From positions 1 to 64,000 of the forward strand of contig CAZKLD010000006.1 of the NCBI GenBank assembly GCA_964553745.1: a stretch of 64,000 nt of DNA, given 5' to 3'. A program made the position numbers and the translations under genes. The DNA is from STC-113 sp964553745 (GTDB lineage Bacteria > Patescibacteriota > Gracilibacteria > BD1-5 > UBA2023). The notes under the pieces were generated by a model that worked only from the letters and a program-made list of their open reading frames with translations, was not told where the DNA came from and made no database searches. This document shows positions 51,065 to 62,486 of the stretch, in pieces (the stretch's first letter is position 1; each line of letters begins with the position of its first letter).

Positions 51065-51817
51065 ATGGCAGATTTTCAGATGCTTGATCCTAGAGATCAG
51101 AATGAATTCAGGAATAACGAAAACAAGAAAGATAGGCTACTTTTAAAGGTTGTATATATTTTAATGGCCGTCTCAATAGTTTTTTATAATAAGGAATATC
51201 TGATGGCGGAATTCAAAGATAGATTTCTGTATTACTGATTTCTGGAATCCAGAGTCGAAAAGAACACCGAGCCTTTGCCTGTATTCAAGCTATGAAAGTC
51301 CTATGAACACAGAAATGATGCATTGATTTCAAATTCAGGCTCTTCTGTCATCAAGAACAAAAAAATGAATATAAAGTCTATAAAAAAGCCTATCTGAGAA
51401 GCCTTTGTACAGACTTGAGCCTATATGGTGCAAAATTCTGAAACAGTTACTAATACTTCTTTGAATAAGCCATCAGAGGACTTGGAGACAGTAAATATAT
51501 GATGAATATTATGGAAGAAGAAAGACGAATGAGACATCTATAATTTTGAAAATGCATGGAGAAACTGTTCTTGAGATTACAGATTACCTTACTTGCAGGA
51601 ATTTATAAAGTCTGCGAATGCCGCTTGATGATCTATGGGTTTTGTGGAATTGTTAAAATTGAACACTACAAACGTAGGATCCGAAATCTGATGATATTGG
51701 ACCCATTCTGATTTATGATGATGATCTACTCTGGCGAATTATTATGATCCGAACAATCTGAAATATGTGGCAACTTCTAAAAATGCCCTCCAAAAAGTGA
51801 GATGCATCAAGAAATAA
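51065..51817 (+). CDS. Signal-anchored protein with a FISUMP/Lcl-like C-terminal domain
   Basis: The 250-residue protein has an N-terminal transmembrane helix (LLLKVVYILMAVSIVFY) and a low-complexity linker. The C-terminal domain reads GGILWKKKDEGD, AWRNCSGDYRLPYLQEFI, GGYWTHSDLGGG and KVRCIKK. The same kind of ending (xVRCxxx) is found in the giant pilin at 42036. These domains occur in surface proteins that modulate adhesion, so this may be a second adhesin. Confidence 0.72.
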
Positions 51818-51819
51818 CA

Positions 51820-52971
51820 TTATTTGAAAATAGTATCGTCTTTGGCTCAAAGTAAGGCTCAGAGGTAATTGTGCAAAAGGCAGTATTCTTCATTTACAAA
51901 AATCTCATCTAAAAATTCAGACAATATCTTCAGGTGTATTTTCTTTCAATCTGCATAGAATTCTTGAGATTCTTTTGATTTCTTGAGTTTTCAGTGGAAA
52001 GGCTTGTCGCTGATCATTAGCAGGGTAGCATTGGGCACCTTGTATTTGAATCATTGAGCTGAGATTATGGCACTCTCCATATCGATTGCAACCGATCTGT
52101 CTTCATTGAAATACTCTTTATATTCTGAATAATTCAATTCCCAATTTCTGTCTTCTGTGGTAAATACGGTTCAGAGCCTATAATTGATTTCGTTCCTCTC
52201 AAGGATGTTCTTTAGTCAGATATTCAAGTTGAATGTGGGAATTATGGGCAGAGGATATTTCGTCCTTTGAATCTTATCTATGATTCAGCAATCTGTAACG
52301 AACTTATCGGCTAATACGAATTCTCAAATTTCCTGATGGTTCCTGAGTCAGCCGCAATGTCATATCATCAAAAACAACTTTGGCCTCATGACAGCAAGAT
52401 GATCGGTTATTGTCTTGGCATTGCTAGGACCGATTCATATATTTATGACTGAAAATCAGAATCAAGTCTTGCTATTTGAAATATGGAGGGTATTCATCTG
52501 GCATGAAGATAGAGATTCTTTTATGACGAAACCAGGCTTATCGGAGTATAGTTCCCTTAAAAGGCTAATATGCATGTCATAATTTGTCAGAACCATATAT
52601 CTTTGGAAATCTCTCGGATCTGTTGCAGTATAATGCCTCAGCCTTTCAAGAGAATACAGTACACGCTCGGGGTTGAATAAAAAAAGTCTCTTATGGATAT
52701 TTCAATCAGAGTGCATATCTTCCAGATTTTTCAGGAAATTGAAATCGGTGTCCCTGGTAAATTCTCTTCATTTTGAAACTTCAATTGAAATATTCTTATT
52801 TTCGAGATTCTGGAATTCCTCTCTCATATAAGACTCTAATGATTCAATTCCTACTATTTCTCAGCACACATTCTTCGAATGCTTGCTATCAGGATTTTCA
52901 AGAGTTATGATTGCACAATTTCAGCCTTGCTCAATATTCTTGATCTGATTTATGATAGAATCTGTGTTCAA
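51820..52971 (-). CDS. amn: AMP nucleosidase-like phosphorylase
   Basis: The 383-residue product matches Amn, which splits AMP into adenine and ribose-5-phosphate. MIGHCGGLRNHQEIGEFVLAD, VINIGIGPSNAKTITDHLAVMRP, and SVAIDMESAIISAQG are the phosphate and nucleoside-binding motifs of the PNP/UDP family. It is shorter than E. coli Amn (484 residues), and its N-terminal domain is reduced. The only start compatible with the upstream TAA is a TTG at 52971. Purine recycling fits a parasite-like lifestyle. Confidence 0.85.
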
Positions 52972-53045
52972 TGAATTAAGTTAAGATTTTAATGACATTA
53001 TTTTACATAATTGACTGATTGTGTCAATGCTAATATCATCTTAAC

Positions 53046-53079
53046 AAAAAATCCTTCCAGTGCTGGAAGGATTTTTTTT
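53046..53079 (-). terminator. Terminator
   Basis: AAAATCCTTCCAG / CTGGAAGGATTTT with A and T runs lies between two minus-strand genes and ends the membrane-protein gene at 53090. Confidence 0.88.
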
Positions 53080-53089
53080 ATCTGTTCAA

Positions 53090-53602
53090 TTACACTCTTA
53101 TTTTAGTTATGACCTCGCCGTATTTGTAGCATTTCTGAGTTATGCATTTTCCTGTGATTCAGCCGAATAAAGGGAAGATTGATAATAAGGCAATCCAGAA
53201 TCATACGTTTACAGGTTCTGATTTTTTAGTCTGCGAAGTTATGGCTCAAAGATCGATAGAGCCGCTCTGGGTTGTCGGGATTTCAGTCGTATTGACAGTT
53301 TGTACGGAAATCATATTTCAGGCGAATATAAGTACCAATCAGAATAAGATTTGAATAATCTTTACCGCCTTTCTCTTTGCAAAACAGATATCGATTCACA
53401 TGAATAGGGGAACTATACCGAGAATGAATAAAGCATATTTTATCTGTAGCTCGTAAGGTTGCGCGAAATTTGGCAGACTCAGCGTCATTTCATTGAAATG
53501 GATGCTCAGAAGTGCTATTATAATAAGTCAGAAAATAACCCTTAATAGTCTGATTGTTTTATCTTTCGGTCTTTTCTTGAGGAACTCTATGAATTTAAAC
53601 AT
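53090..53602 (-). CDS. Small membrane protein, hypothetical
   Basis: This 170-residue protein has about four hydrophobic segments (LLRVIFGLIIIALLSI, YALFILGIVPLFMGIDI, IIQILFGLVLIFAGNMI, FWIALLSIFPLFGGITG). A Thr/Ser-rich loop lies between helices 3 and 4, and the C-terminus has CITQKCYKYG. No family is recognised. Confidence 0.65.
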
Positions 53603-53770
53603 ATTTTTTGATTAAAAATTTAAATCGCATTTTTTATATCTATTTTATTCTAAAAATCAACTGATTTATTGTTTTGTGCAATTGGCAGTATCTCTTCATC
53701 AACGTATTTTATTGCTTTTTTTTCTTTTTTTGTATAATCAAAATCAGCTGATATAAGTTAATTTTTTTTG

Positions 53771-55933
53771 ATGGCAAAGAATAAGAAAGCCGCTCCTAGG
53801 CCTTTTATGACGCAGAAATTGCAGAACATAATTGCATGACTGTTTTTGTGTGCACTTTGAGTAATAACCATATTCTGAAAAGATTCCATATTTTGAGCTT
53901 TTTTCTGAGATATCCTTCTTGCATTTTTCTGAGATTATTTCACATACCTAATTTCCCCAGTCTTCCTTATCTTATGAGTGCTCATCTCTATCTGAAAGAT
54001 ACAATGGAATTATGCCAGAATACTATGAATCCTGCTTTATTGTCTGTCCGCCGATTCGCTTGTATGATTCTATAGCCCTCAGAGCACTTGATTTTTTGAT
54101 TTTTCAACAACACTCAGGCAATATCTTGGTTGAGTGCCGACTTTTGTTTTCCTGATGCTCATATTGTGAGTTTCTATCTACCTTCTTTTTAAGATTTCAT
54201 ACATCGAAGTCCTTAAGAAAGTGTGATGATGACTGAACTCCATCAAGGATAATGTAAAGGAGCTAAAATCAGATATCGCTAAAGATTATAAAGAAAAAGA
54301 TAAAGAAAAGGATAGGAAGAAGGCAAAATGAGAATACAAGGATGAAATTGAACTACTTAATGAGAAGATCAAAGAATTATCCTGAAAGCAAAAACCTTCG
54401 CCAATCAAAGTCGAAAGAAAAGAGCTTCTTGAAATCAAGAAAGTGCAAGTTGAGAAAAAGAGTGTGCTAGATTTTTTTTCCAAAAAAGAAGAACCGAAAA
54501 AACCTGCTCAGACAAAATTGCAATTCGCTTCATGGGATTTTCCATCTTCAGAATTGCTGCAGAAGAATCTCAAGAAATATGAGGTTGATGAAAAATTCGT
54601 CGAGAAGCAATCTCTTGAAATACAGAAAACCCTCCTTGAATTCAACATAAAGGTCTCCATGGATAAGTACACTGTGGGTCCGACCGTAATCCAGTACAGG
54701 CTCAAGCCTTCCGAATGAGTCAAGTTGAACAAGATAGAGAATCTCAAAAAAGACCTGACATTGGCACTTAAAGCAAAAAGCATAAGAATACAGGCTCCGA
54801 TTCCAGGAATGTGACTCGTATGAGTCGAGGTTCCAAATGAGAAGAGGGAAGTGGTCGCTATCCGAGACCTTATTGAGAGCAAGGAATTCATAAACCATAA
54901 ATCAAATCTGGCGCTCGTCGTCTGAAAGAACATAAATTGATCCAGTATAATCGCTGATCTTGCCAAGATGCCCCATCTGCTTATCGCAGGTCAGACCTGA
55001 AGCGGTAAGTCAGTAGCTATGAACTGATTCATCGTGAGTCTGCTCTATAAGAATTCCCCTGACATGCTCAGGCTTATAATGATCGACCCGAAGAGAGTCG
55101 AGCTTAGCATATACAATTGAATTCCGCACTTGCTTGCACCGATAATAAGCGATCATGAGAAAGCCCTGAATTCCCTTAAATGGTGTGTGGCTGAAATGAT
55201 GCGCAGATATGACATAATGACACATCAGAGGGCACGTAATCTCGAAGAGTACAATGCAAAGGTCGTAAAGAAAGAAAAAATGCCGAACATCGTCATCGTG
55301 ATAGATGAGCTAGCGGAACTTATGTGAAGGAATAACAAGAAAGACGTTGAAAACGCAATCACCAGAATGGCACAATTATGACGCGCCTCTTGAATGCATC
55401 TGTTAGTAGCTACGCAGCGTCCTTCAGTCGATGTCATTACTGGGCTTATCAAAGCAAATATACCTTCAAGAATAGCGCTTACAGTGGCAAGTCAAGTTGA
55501 TTCCAGGACGATCCTTGACCAGATTTGAGCCGAGGATCTGGTCTGATATTGAGATATGCTGTATTCTCCGATATGATCCGAGCCCGAAAGGATTCAGTGA
55601 GTCCTTGTCGAGACAGATGAGGTTGAATCGGTTATCAACCACATCAAGCGTACGATCGATCCTAGAATGCTAGAAGATCTCTACAATGAAGAGATAACAG
55701 CCGGAGAGAGTTCAGGCGCTTCGATCCCGTGAATCGAATGAGAATATGATGAGGATCCAAAGGTTCTTGAGGATGCGATCAAAGTTGTCAGAGAAGCCTG
55801 AAAGGCCTCAACTTCTCTTCTGCAGAGAAGGCTGAAATTATGATATGCAAGAGCAGCCAGAGTGATAGACATATTAGAAGAAATGTGAGTTGTCTGACCT
55901 TGAGATGGCAGCAAACCAAGAGAAGTCTTTTAA
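53771..55933 (+). CDS. ftsK: DNA translocase FtsK/SpoIIIE
   Basis: The 720-residue protein has an N-terminal membrane region of about four helices (residues 20-150) and a charged linker. The motor domain contains Walker A GQTGSGKS at residues 407-414, IMIDPKRVELSIYNGIPHL, Walker B NIVIVIDELAEL and LVATQRPSVDVITG. The C-terminal gamma-like winged helix ends the protein (ASTSLLQRRLKLGYARAARV). It pumps chromosome ends through the closing septum. TGA codes a Walker A glycine. It is upstream of ftsA and ftsZ, so this is a division cluster. Confidence 0.95.
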
Positions 55934-55949
55934 ATGATAATGTAGATCA

Positions 55950-56288
55950 ATGATTCAAGTTTTCGAATATGGATTCAGAAATTGATTCCATGTGTTTGCT
56001 TTCATATGACCTATCGAACAACGGTTAGTGGAGAATGCATTCAGAAAGATAGAAGAGATTTCCAAAAATTATAAAGTTATACTGGATCTTTCTAAGGTGG
56101 ATTATGTAAGCTCGATTTTCATATGATATATGTACTCTCTTTTTGAGAGGAGCACCGAAGCCTGATGATATCTATGCTTCGTAAACGTTCATGAAGACCT
56201 GCAAGACACCTTCAGTCTGACTTGAGTTTTTGATATTATCCCTTATCATAAAGATGTTCAATCGGCTTTTAAATTCATTTTAAGCTAA
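55950..56288 (+). CDS. STAS-domain protein
   Basis: This 112-residue protein is a single STAS domain as in anti-sigma factor antagonists: VFAFIGPIEQRLVENAF, YKVILDLSKVDYVSSIFIGYM and LCFVNVHEDLQDTFSLTGV follow the family pattern, with Ser in VSSIFIG where SpoIIAA is phosphorylated. No anti-sigma kinase is adjacent. It lies 17 bases after ftsK. Confidence 0.8.
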
Positions 56289-56296
56289 AATCAAAC

Positions 56297-56860
56297 ATGA
56301 CCGCAAAACTAATTGAGTTCAAAGCGCCACCAGAATCTCCCGTAACCGCAAGGCAACAGGAGCAACACGAACATGAGGCTTGATGCAGCTGATGCTCAAA
56401 ATCAAGAGAAAGAGTGAAATCAAAGGTCAGGCGACTTCACCGCAATTATTCTAAAGAATTCACTTCATATTTCACAGACAAGCTACGTGAAAAATGAACT
56501 CCAATCACTTTCGAGATAGCTCATATACTCCTGTATATCAATAAGATACTTGATGATATTTGCAAAAGTACCGAATTATGAGAGCTTCTTATGTCCAATC
56601 AGTGTCCGAATAAGATACTCGAAAAATATTGAGACAAGGTAGCGGGAGATTATTTTCTTGTAAGATATATGAAATCTTGAAATTCAATAGAACAATGACT
56701 CACTTTTGCCAGATGATGCTATATGACCTGGTATGAAGAAGATAAGCTCCAGAACATGATATGACACATTCTTTATGATCATCTCAAAGAATTTTTATCT
56801 ATTGTTCCAGACTTCAATAAAGATCTGGATTTTTGAATCGATTTCAAACAAGATGAGTAA
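56297..56860 (+). CDS. Hypothetical protein with a CSGCS motif
   Basis: A 187-residue soluble protein. The N-terminus carries HEHEAGCSGCSKS, a possible metal site, followed by a helical domain. It begins 9 bases after the STAS gene and may be co-transcribed with ftsK. I recognise no family. The gap up to ftsA (56861-57154) is AT-rich and shows no further gene. Confidence 0.65.
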
Positions 56861-57154
56861 AAATAATCTTTGACATTCCGTATAAATATTTTTTAATGAA
56901 TCATTGCAAAAAATACCATTTGCAGTGATTTTTTAGTTTTCTTGTTTTTGGCTTAATCTAAATAAAACTCATAATACGGAAGTTAATGTATAAATTTTTT
57001 ATTTTCGATTGAAAAAAACATCTTCCCGCATATAATACCGCAAGCAAAAGGAAGATATGGATTCTTGAATTTACGAAATCTTTTCTTTTAAAGGAAAAAC
57101 GCCCGAATAAAAATTTTATACACCCACTTTATTACTAATTTTTTACGAAAAAAA

Positions 57155-58384
57155 ATGGTATCTTGAGAAACTTTTACAGCCATAGATATTTGAAGCAATA
57201 AGATAAAAACAATTATCTGAGTATTCAATGAAGAGAAGAAATTACGTGTACTTTGAGTTTGAGTGACTCCGTCACATGCAGTCAGAAAATGAAACATACT
57301 CGACATGGAGGAATTCAAAAAAAATATAAATGACTCTTTGGAGGAGGCTGAAAAGATGACTTGAGAACAAGTGGCTCATGCCTATCTTACAGTATCTTGA
57401 ACATGAATCGACATATCTACGAATAAGTGAATCGTTGCCATAATGGATCATGAGATAACAGAAGATGATGTAAACAGAGGTCTTGATATGGCTCAGAATT
57501 GAGTCGATCTGCAGAATAGGGTTGTGTTGAAGGTTATTCCTGAGACATTTGCTCTTGACTTTGAAGCTTGAATCAAGAATCCTATCTGAATGACAGCAAA
57601 GAAACTAGAGGTTGTCGCGCATATTTTCTCCATAGGAGCAAACATACTCAATAACATCAAAAAATGAGTATTCGATAACGGAGTCGATATAACAGATATC
57701 TATCCGGGACTCATAACCGCACCTGAAGCCGTACTTACAAAAAGGCAGAAGGAGCTATGAGTGGTCTGCATCGATATTTGAGCGAACACCACGTGAATAA
57801 CTGTTTATGAAGAATGAGCCCTGATATACTCTTCAGTAATTCCCCTAGGCTGAGAGAATGTCACTTCAGATATCGCCTTGGGCGCCAGAGTCTCAATTGA
57901 CTTAGCCGAGAAACTCAAAGTCGAATACGGAGATGTGATGCTATGCAAGACTGAAAAAAGAGATGAAGAGATCGAACTGGACAAATTATCCAAAAATGAA
58001 ACAGGGAAGATATCGATAAAATATCTTTCTGAGATCGTAAGAGCAAGATACTCCGAAATGTTCTACTTCATATCATCGGAACTCAAGAAAATCTGAAAGG
58101 ATTGAATGCTTCCTGAATGAGCTGTCCTTACTTGAGGTTGAGTAAAGATGAAATGAATTCTCGAGCTTTCGAAAGAGGTATTGAGGCTTCCTGCAACAAT
58201 TTGACTTCCTGAGGATTCAGATTTCATAAGCTGAACATCGGTAAGCGATCCGCAATTCTCATCTGTAATCGGTACCCTGATACTTTCTCAGAGATACTGA
58301 TCCCACAAATGATCAAGCAATTTTAATATATGAGGCTTCTGGAGCTCCATTAAGAATCTATTTTCCAAAATTGTCCCAAAATAA
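57155..58384 (+). CDS. ftsA: Cell division protein FtsA
   Basis: The 409-residue actin-like ATPase is recognised by FTAIDIGSNKIKTIIG (phosphate 1), VVCIDIGANTTGITVYEEG (phosphate 2), GGENVTSDIALG, and GAVLTGGGVKMKGILEL (adenosine motif). The last residues WSSIKNLFSKIVPK form an amphipathic helix for membrane binding. It tethers FtsZ to the membrane. ftsZ follows after 36 bases. Many of the conserved glycines are TGA codons. Confidence 0.95.
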
Positions 58385-58420
58385 TAATCCCATTTTTTAA
58401 ATCTATAACTTTACAAGAAT

Positions 58421-59617
58421 ATGACATTAAGAAAAACTGACGACAAACTGAAATCTTACTTACGTGGAGATTTTGTTAAGAGTCCGATAGAGGAAATCAA
58501 CGTTTCTGATTACATTTCTCCAGTTGCGAATATTAAAGTCGTTTGAGTCGGTTGAGGTTGACAGAATGCAGTTAATCGCATGATATGATCTGGTCTCGAT
58601 GGGGTTGAATTCATTGCTATAAATACAGATGCACAAGCATTATTCCAATCAAAAGCACAAATCAGGATAAATATCTGAAGAGCTACGACACGCGGACTAT
58701 GAGCAGGGGCTAATCCAGAAATGGGTAAGAAAGCTGCAGAAGAGTCTTCTGAAGAGATCAAGCAAGCTTTAGCAGGAGCTGATATGGTATTCATCACTTG
58801 CTGAATGTGAGGTTGAACTGGTACATGAGCTTCTCCTGTCATCGCAGAAATTGCAAAATGACTTGGAGCGCTAGTAGTTTGAGTAGTCACTAAGCCTTTT
58901 TCATTCGAAGGACAGAGAAGAGCATTCCAATGACTTGATGGATTTGAGAAATTAAGAGACAAGGTTGATACTCTGATCACGATCCCAAATGACAAAATCC
59001 TTTCTATCATCGATAAAAAGACTCCTCTATTAGATGCTTTCAATATTGTTGACGAAGTATTGAACCAATGAGTTCAATGAATTTCAGACCTGATCACTCA
59101 CCCAGGACTTATCAACGTCGACTTTGCCGATGTGAAATCAATCATGGAAAATGCATGAAGCGCACTTATGTGAATCGGTTATGGTTCTGGAGAGAGCAGA
59201 GCAGTGGAAGCTGCCAGAAGCGCTATAGATAGTCCTCTTCTGGAACTTTCAATAGCTTGAGCCAGAGGTCTTCTGTTCAATATCACCTGAGGTTCCGATC
59301 TTTCGATGTTCGAGGTTGATGAAGCTGCAAAAATCATCACGGAAGCCTGCGATCAAGAAGCTAACATCATATTCGGTGCTACCATCAATGAAAATTATAC
59401 TTGAGAAATCAAGATTACAGTTGTGGCAACATGATTCAATGAGGAAAGCAATAAGAAATTCTACGATACTCCTAAGCCAACTTCAAATACTTGATTCTGA
59501 AAAAGAGTCCTAGGGCCTCAGACAGCATTCACTCAAAAGCCTGCACAGCAAAATTCTTTTGATGACGGTTCTTCTGATTTGGATGTTCCAGCATTTTTGA
59601 GGAATAAGATGAGATAA
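58421..59617 (+). CDS. ftsZ: Cell division protein FtsZ
   Basis: The 398-residue tubulin homologue is complete: VVGVGGGGQNAVNRMI, AINTDAQAL, the GTP loop GMGGGTGTGASPVIAEIA, and NVDFADVKSIMENAGSALMG. The C-terminal tail ends DLDVPAFLRNKMR, the conserved peptide that binds FtsA. Four consecutive glycines near the start alternate between GGT and TGA. No Shine-Dalgarno site precedes the ATG. Confidence 0.97.
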
Positions 59618-59634
59618 TCACATTAAGCAACAGC

Positions 59635-59668
59635 AAAGGTCCTGTCGGATATTTCCGACAGGACCTTT
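59635..59668 (+). terminator. Terminator after ftsZ
   Basis: A 15-bp stem AAAGGTCCTGTCGGA / TCCGACAGGACCTTT is followed by ATTAATTATT. It separates the division genes from the pilus operon. Confidence 0.9.
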
Positions 59669-59780
59669 ATTAATTATTCATATAAATCCTGATTTGTCCG
59701 ATTAAAATATTTACTTTTTTTGCATTATTAAAAATTGTATGATATTATGCAAGTAGGTAATTTTATTAAAACAAAAATAT

Positions 59781-61262
59781 ATGGAGGAAATATTATCAAT
59801 TCCTGATAATGAAAATAAGGGAACAAATACTCTAGATATATCACAAAGCGAAAGCATAACTCTGGATTTGAATCCGTCTGATGATGGAATGCTTGATTTA
59901 ATCTGATCGGAAGCCCTTAAGCCAAAAAAGTCTTTTTCATTGTTCGGTTTTTTCAAAAAGAAAGAAAAGGTGATACAGGAATCAGTTCAGTCAGACGATA
60001 CTGCAGCTTCAGAGGCAGTTAACGATATCATAACCGATCAAACTATACCATCAAATAGTCCCGCATCCTTACAGGCAGATGACAATATATTGACCGATCA
60101 GACCATGTATCCAGATGAACCGATGACAAATGCCACCACTGTAATTGAGGAAATATTATCAGTTCCTGAAAATGAAAACTATGAAACCGTTGCCGTAGAT
60201 ATGCCACAAAATGAAAACTATGAAACCGTTGCCGTAGATATGCCACAAAGCGAAGTCTCAACTCTTGATTTGAATCAGTCTGATGATATTCTTGATTTAA
60301 ACTGATCCGAAACCATAAATCCAAAAAAATCTCTTTGATTATTCGGTTTTTTCAAAAAGAAAGAAAAGGTGATACAGGAATCTGCTCCGGCCGATTCTAC
60401 ACCTGTACAATCAGACAATAATAGCATAACTGATCAAAGCATATCACTGGATAATTCAATGACAAATGCCGACATCTTCCAAGAGCTTGAATTGGGCGGG
60501 CTTGATTTTTGAGGACAACCTTCAAATCATGTTGAAAAAGCACCTTTTGAGCCATTAGTTTTTACTCTCCAGCTTACTTGAATCCTTTTCTGGATTACAT
60601 TGTTCTGATTGATGTGATTTTACATGGTTGTATTTGCGAGAGGCACCAATTCTGATTTCATTGCAAAGATGCCTTTAGTTTGCGATTATATATGATCTAC
60701 CGTCGATTGATATGAAAATAGTGAATGTAAGACGCTCAATCAAATGGTTGAGTCATTCAAGAAAGAAAAGTCGAATATTGAAACCACTCTTATCCAAGAA
60801 CTTTCAATTCTGATTCCAGAGAAGATTAAGACAAACTACATATTGTCTTCACCGAAAGTCAAATTCATACAAGAGACTACATGAAATTCAAGAATCTCGA
60901 TAGCTAAAGTATTAGAAGATTTTGAAAATATCAGAAAGTCCAGCTGATGATACCAATGAAAGAATATAGAATGCAATCAGTATAATATCAATGAAAAATG
61001 AGAGCTTTCTGTAAATTGCGATTTTTATGGGGCGTCCATAAATGAGTCAGAAGACACAGCTCTTTCAATGTCTTCCAGATGAGTTGCCCTAGACTTCTTA
61101 AAGAATCTCCAATCAAAAAATAGCAGCTTCTCCATTTCAGACTATCCGAAAAATATTGAAATATCAAAGTTCAATTGATGAGAGGATATCAAAGTCATTT
61201 TCTCAACAAAAACATCTTTGATGCTAAAATTGAAATATTATCCTTTATCAGCTAAATCATAA
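59781..61262 (+). CDS. Membrane protein with duplicated N-terminal region, pilus operon
   Basis: The 493-residue protein is the first gene of a type IV pilus assembly operon. Its N-terminal 200 residues are a direct duplication (EEILSxPxNEN ... LFGFFKKKEKVIQES, twice) and include a 13-residue unit NENYETVAVDMPQ repeated exactly twice. One transmembrane helix lies near residues 260-290 (LTGILFWITLFGLMGFYM). The C-terminal part is extracytoplasmic. It may stand in for PilN, but I see no family match. Confidence 0.72.
60171..60248 (+). repeat. Perfect 39-base tandem repeat
   Basis: Two identical units starting AATGAAAACTATGAAACC encode NENYETVAVDMPQ twice. They lie in the disordered N-terminal region of the pilus-operon protein. 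Confidence 0.92.
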
Positions 61263-61265
61263 TTT

Positions 61266-62486
61266 ATGGAAAAGAAAGAACAAAAGAAAATCATAAGTTC
61301 AATTTGATTCAATTTATCAATGATCTTTGTTATGGGTGCTGTCATATGATTTTATCTTATGCCTGAATATGAAATCCTGCATACGCAAATGACAGAAGCT
61401 AACGATATTTATACGAACTTGAATAAGCTAAAGAGCGATTGACTCAAGGCGGATTGATTTGAGAAAATATTGATCGAGGAGAATAAGATGACTCAGTGAA
61501 TGGCGGAAATCCTTAAAGATAAGCCTAAGGTCAATAAGGTGATTCAAAAAGTTTGAAATAAAGACTACATGACCTGGATCAAAGAAGAAGTATTGAAATG
61601 AAATGAATACTCTAAGGAGGCTGAAGATAACGATAGGATAATATGAAGCATATTGCCTGTATTCTATAAGTATTCAGATTCAAATAAGGGGCAGGGCATA
61701 GGAGCGAATATCAAAGAACAGATAACTCTTGGCTCGTTCACAAAATATGTCGAAGATGAAATTTTGAAGAAACATGACATAGAAAGTTTTTCTCCCGTAT
61801 GAATAGAAAATATAACTTTTGATGCAGACGATAAGCCTGCTGTAGCCAAAGCCCAGAAACTCAATGAGACAATATGAAGCTTTGCTTTCAATCTTGATTT
61901 TGAAGCAAAGAATAAAAACATCATAACACTGGTTGATTCAATTCAAAAATCATGAAGATTAGACATACAAAATTGAAAGCTGATGAATAAGGTTTCGTCT
62001 GATAAAGACAATTCAAACATTTCAAGCCTGGATAATCTTCTCATTACTATTGATTCCTTATCGGTGCAAGATCCTATGAGCGCACTTGATAAGACTAACA
62101 AAGGTACAATGAAGCTCAGATTTTATGTAAGCTGAATCTGATATGAGCAATTGATTACGATCAAAAAAAGCATCAACGATAAATTCACAAAACTCTATGC
62201 CGACATGCTTATGAAATCAAAGATGTGCGATAATTGAGATATCCCGCTTTGCAAGGATAATATCGGTTCACAGTCAGTCTGAAGCATCAGATCCCTTCTT
62301 AAGGAGGCTACGCAAGTAAAGACAAGGCTTGATGCCTTGGTTAAGGATGCGAATATGACCTGACTGGATATCAACCAAGCTTTGACATCCTGGCTGAATC
62401 TGGGATCGGCAGTGGATACTATCGATACCGCATACAAGAAATCTGCATCGTATATAGATAATTTTAGCGCAGCATGAAACAATTAG
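61266..62486 (+). CDS. Bitopic membrane protein of the pilus operon, possibly PilO-like
   Basis: The 406-residue protein has a short cytosolic N-terminus and one transmembrane helix (IGFNLSMIFVMGAVIGFYLM), then an extended helical region and an alpha/beta C-terminal part. This layout and the position just before pilB resemble PilO-type alignment proteins, but there is no sequence signature. Its TAG stop overlaps the start of pilB by 13 bases. Confidence 0.65.

Noticed and set aside
54443..54718. Separate 91-codon gene
   Set aside because: It is an internal piece of ftsK bounded by TGA codons that are glycine in this genome.
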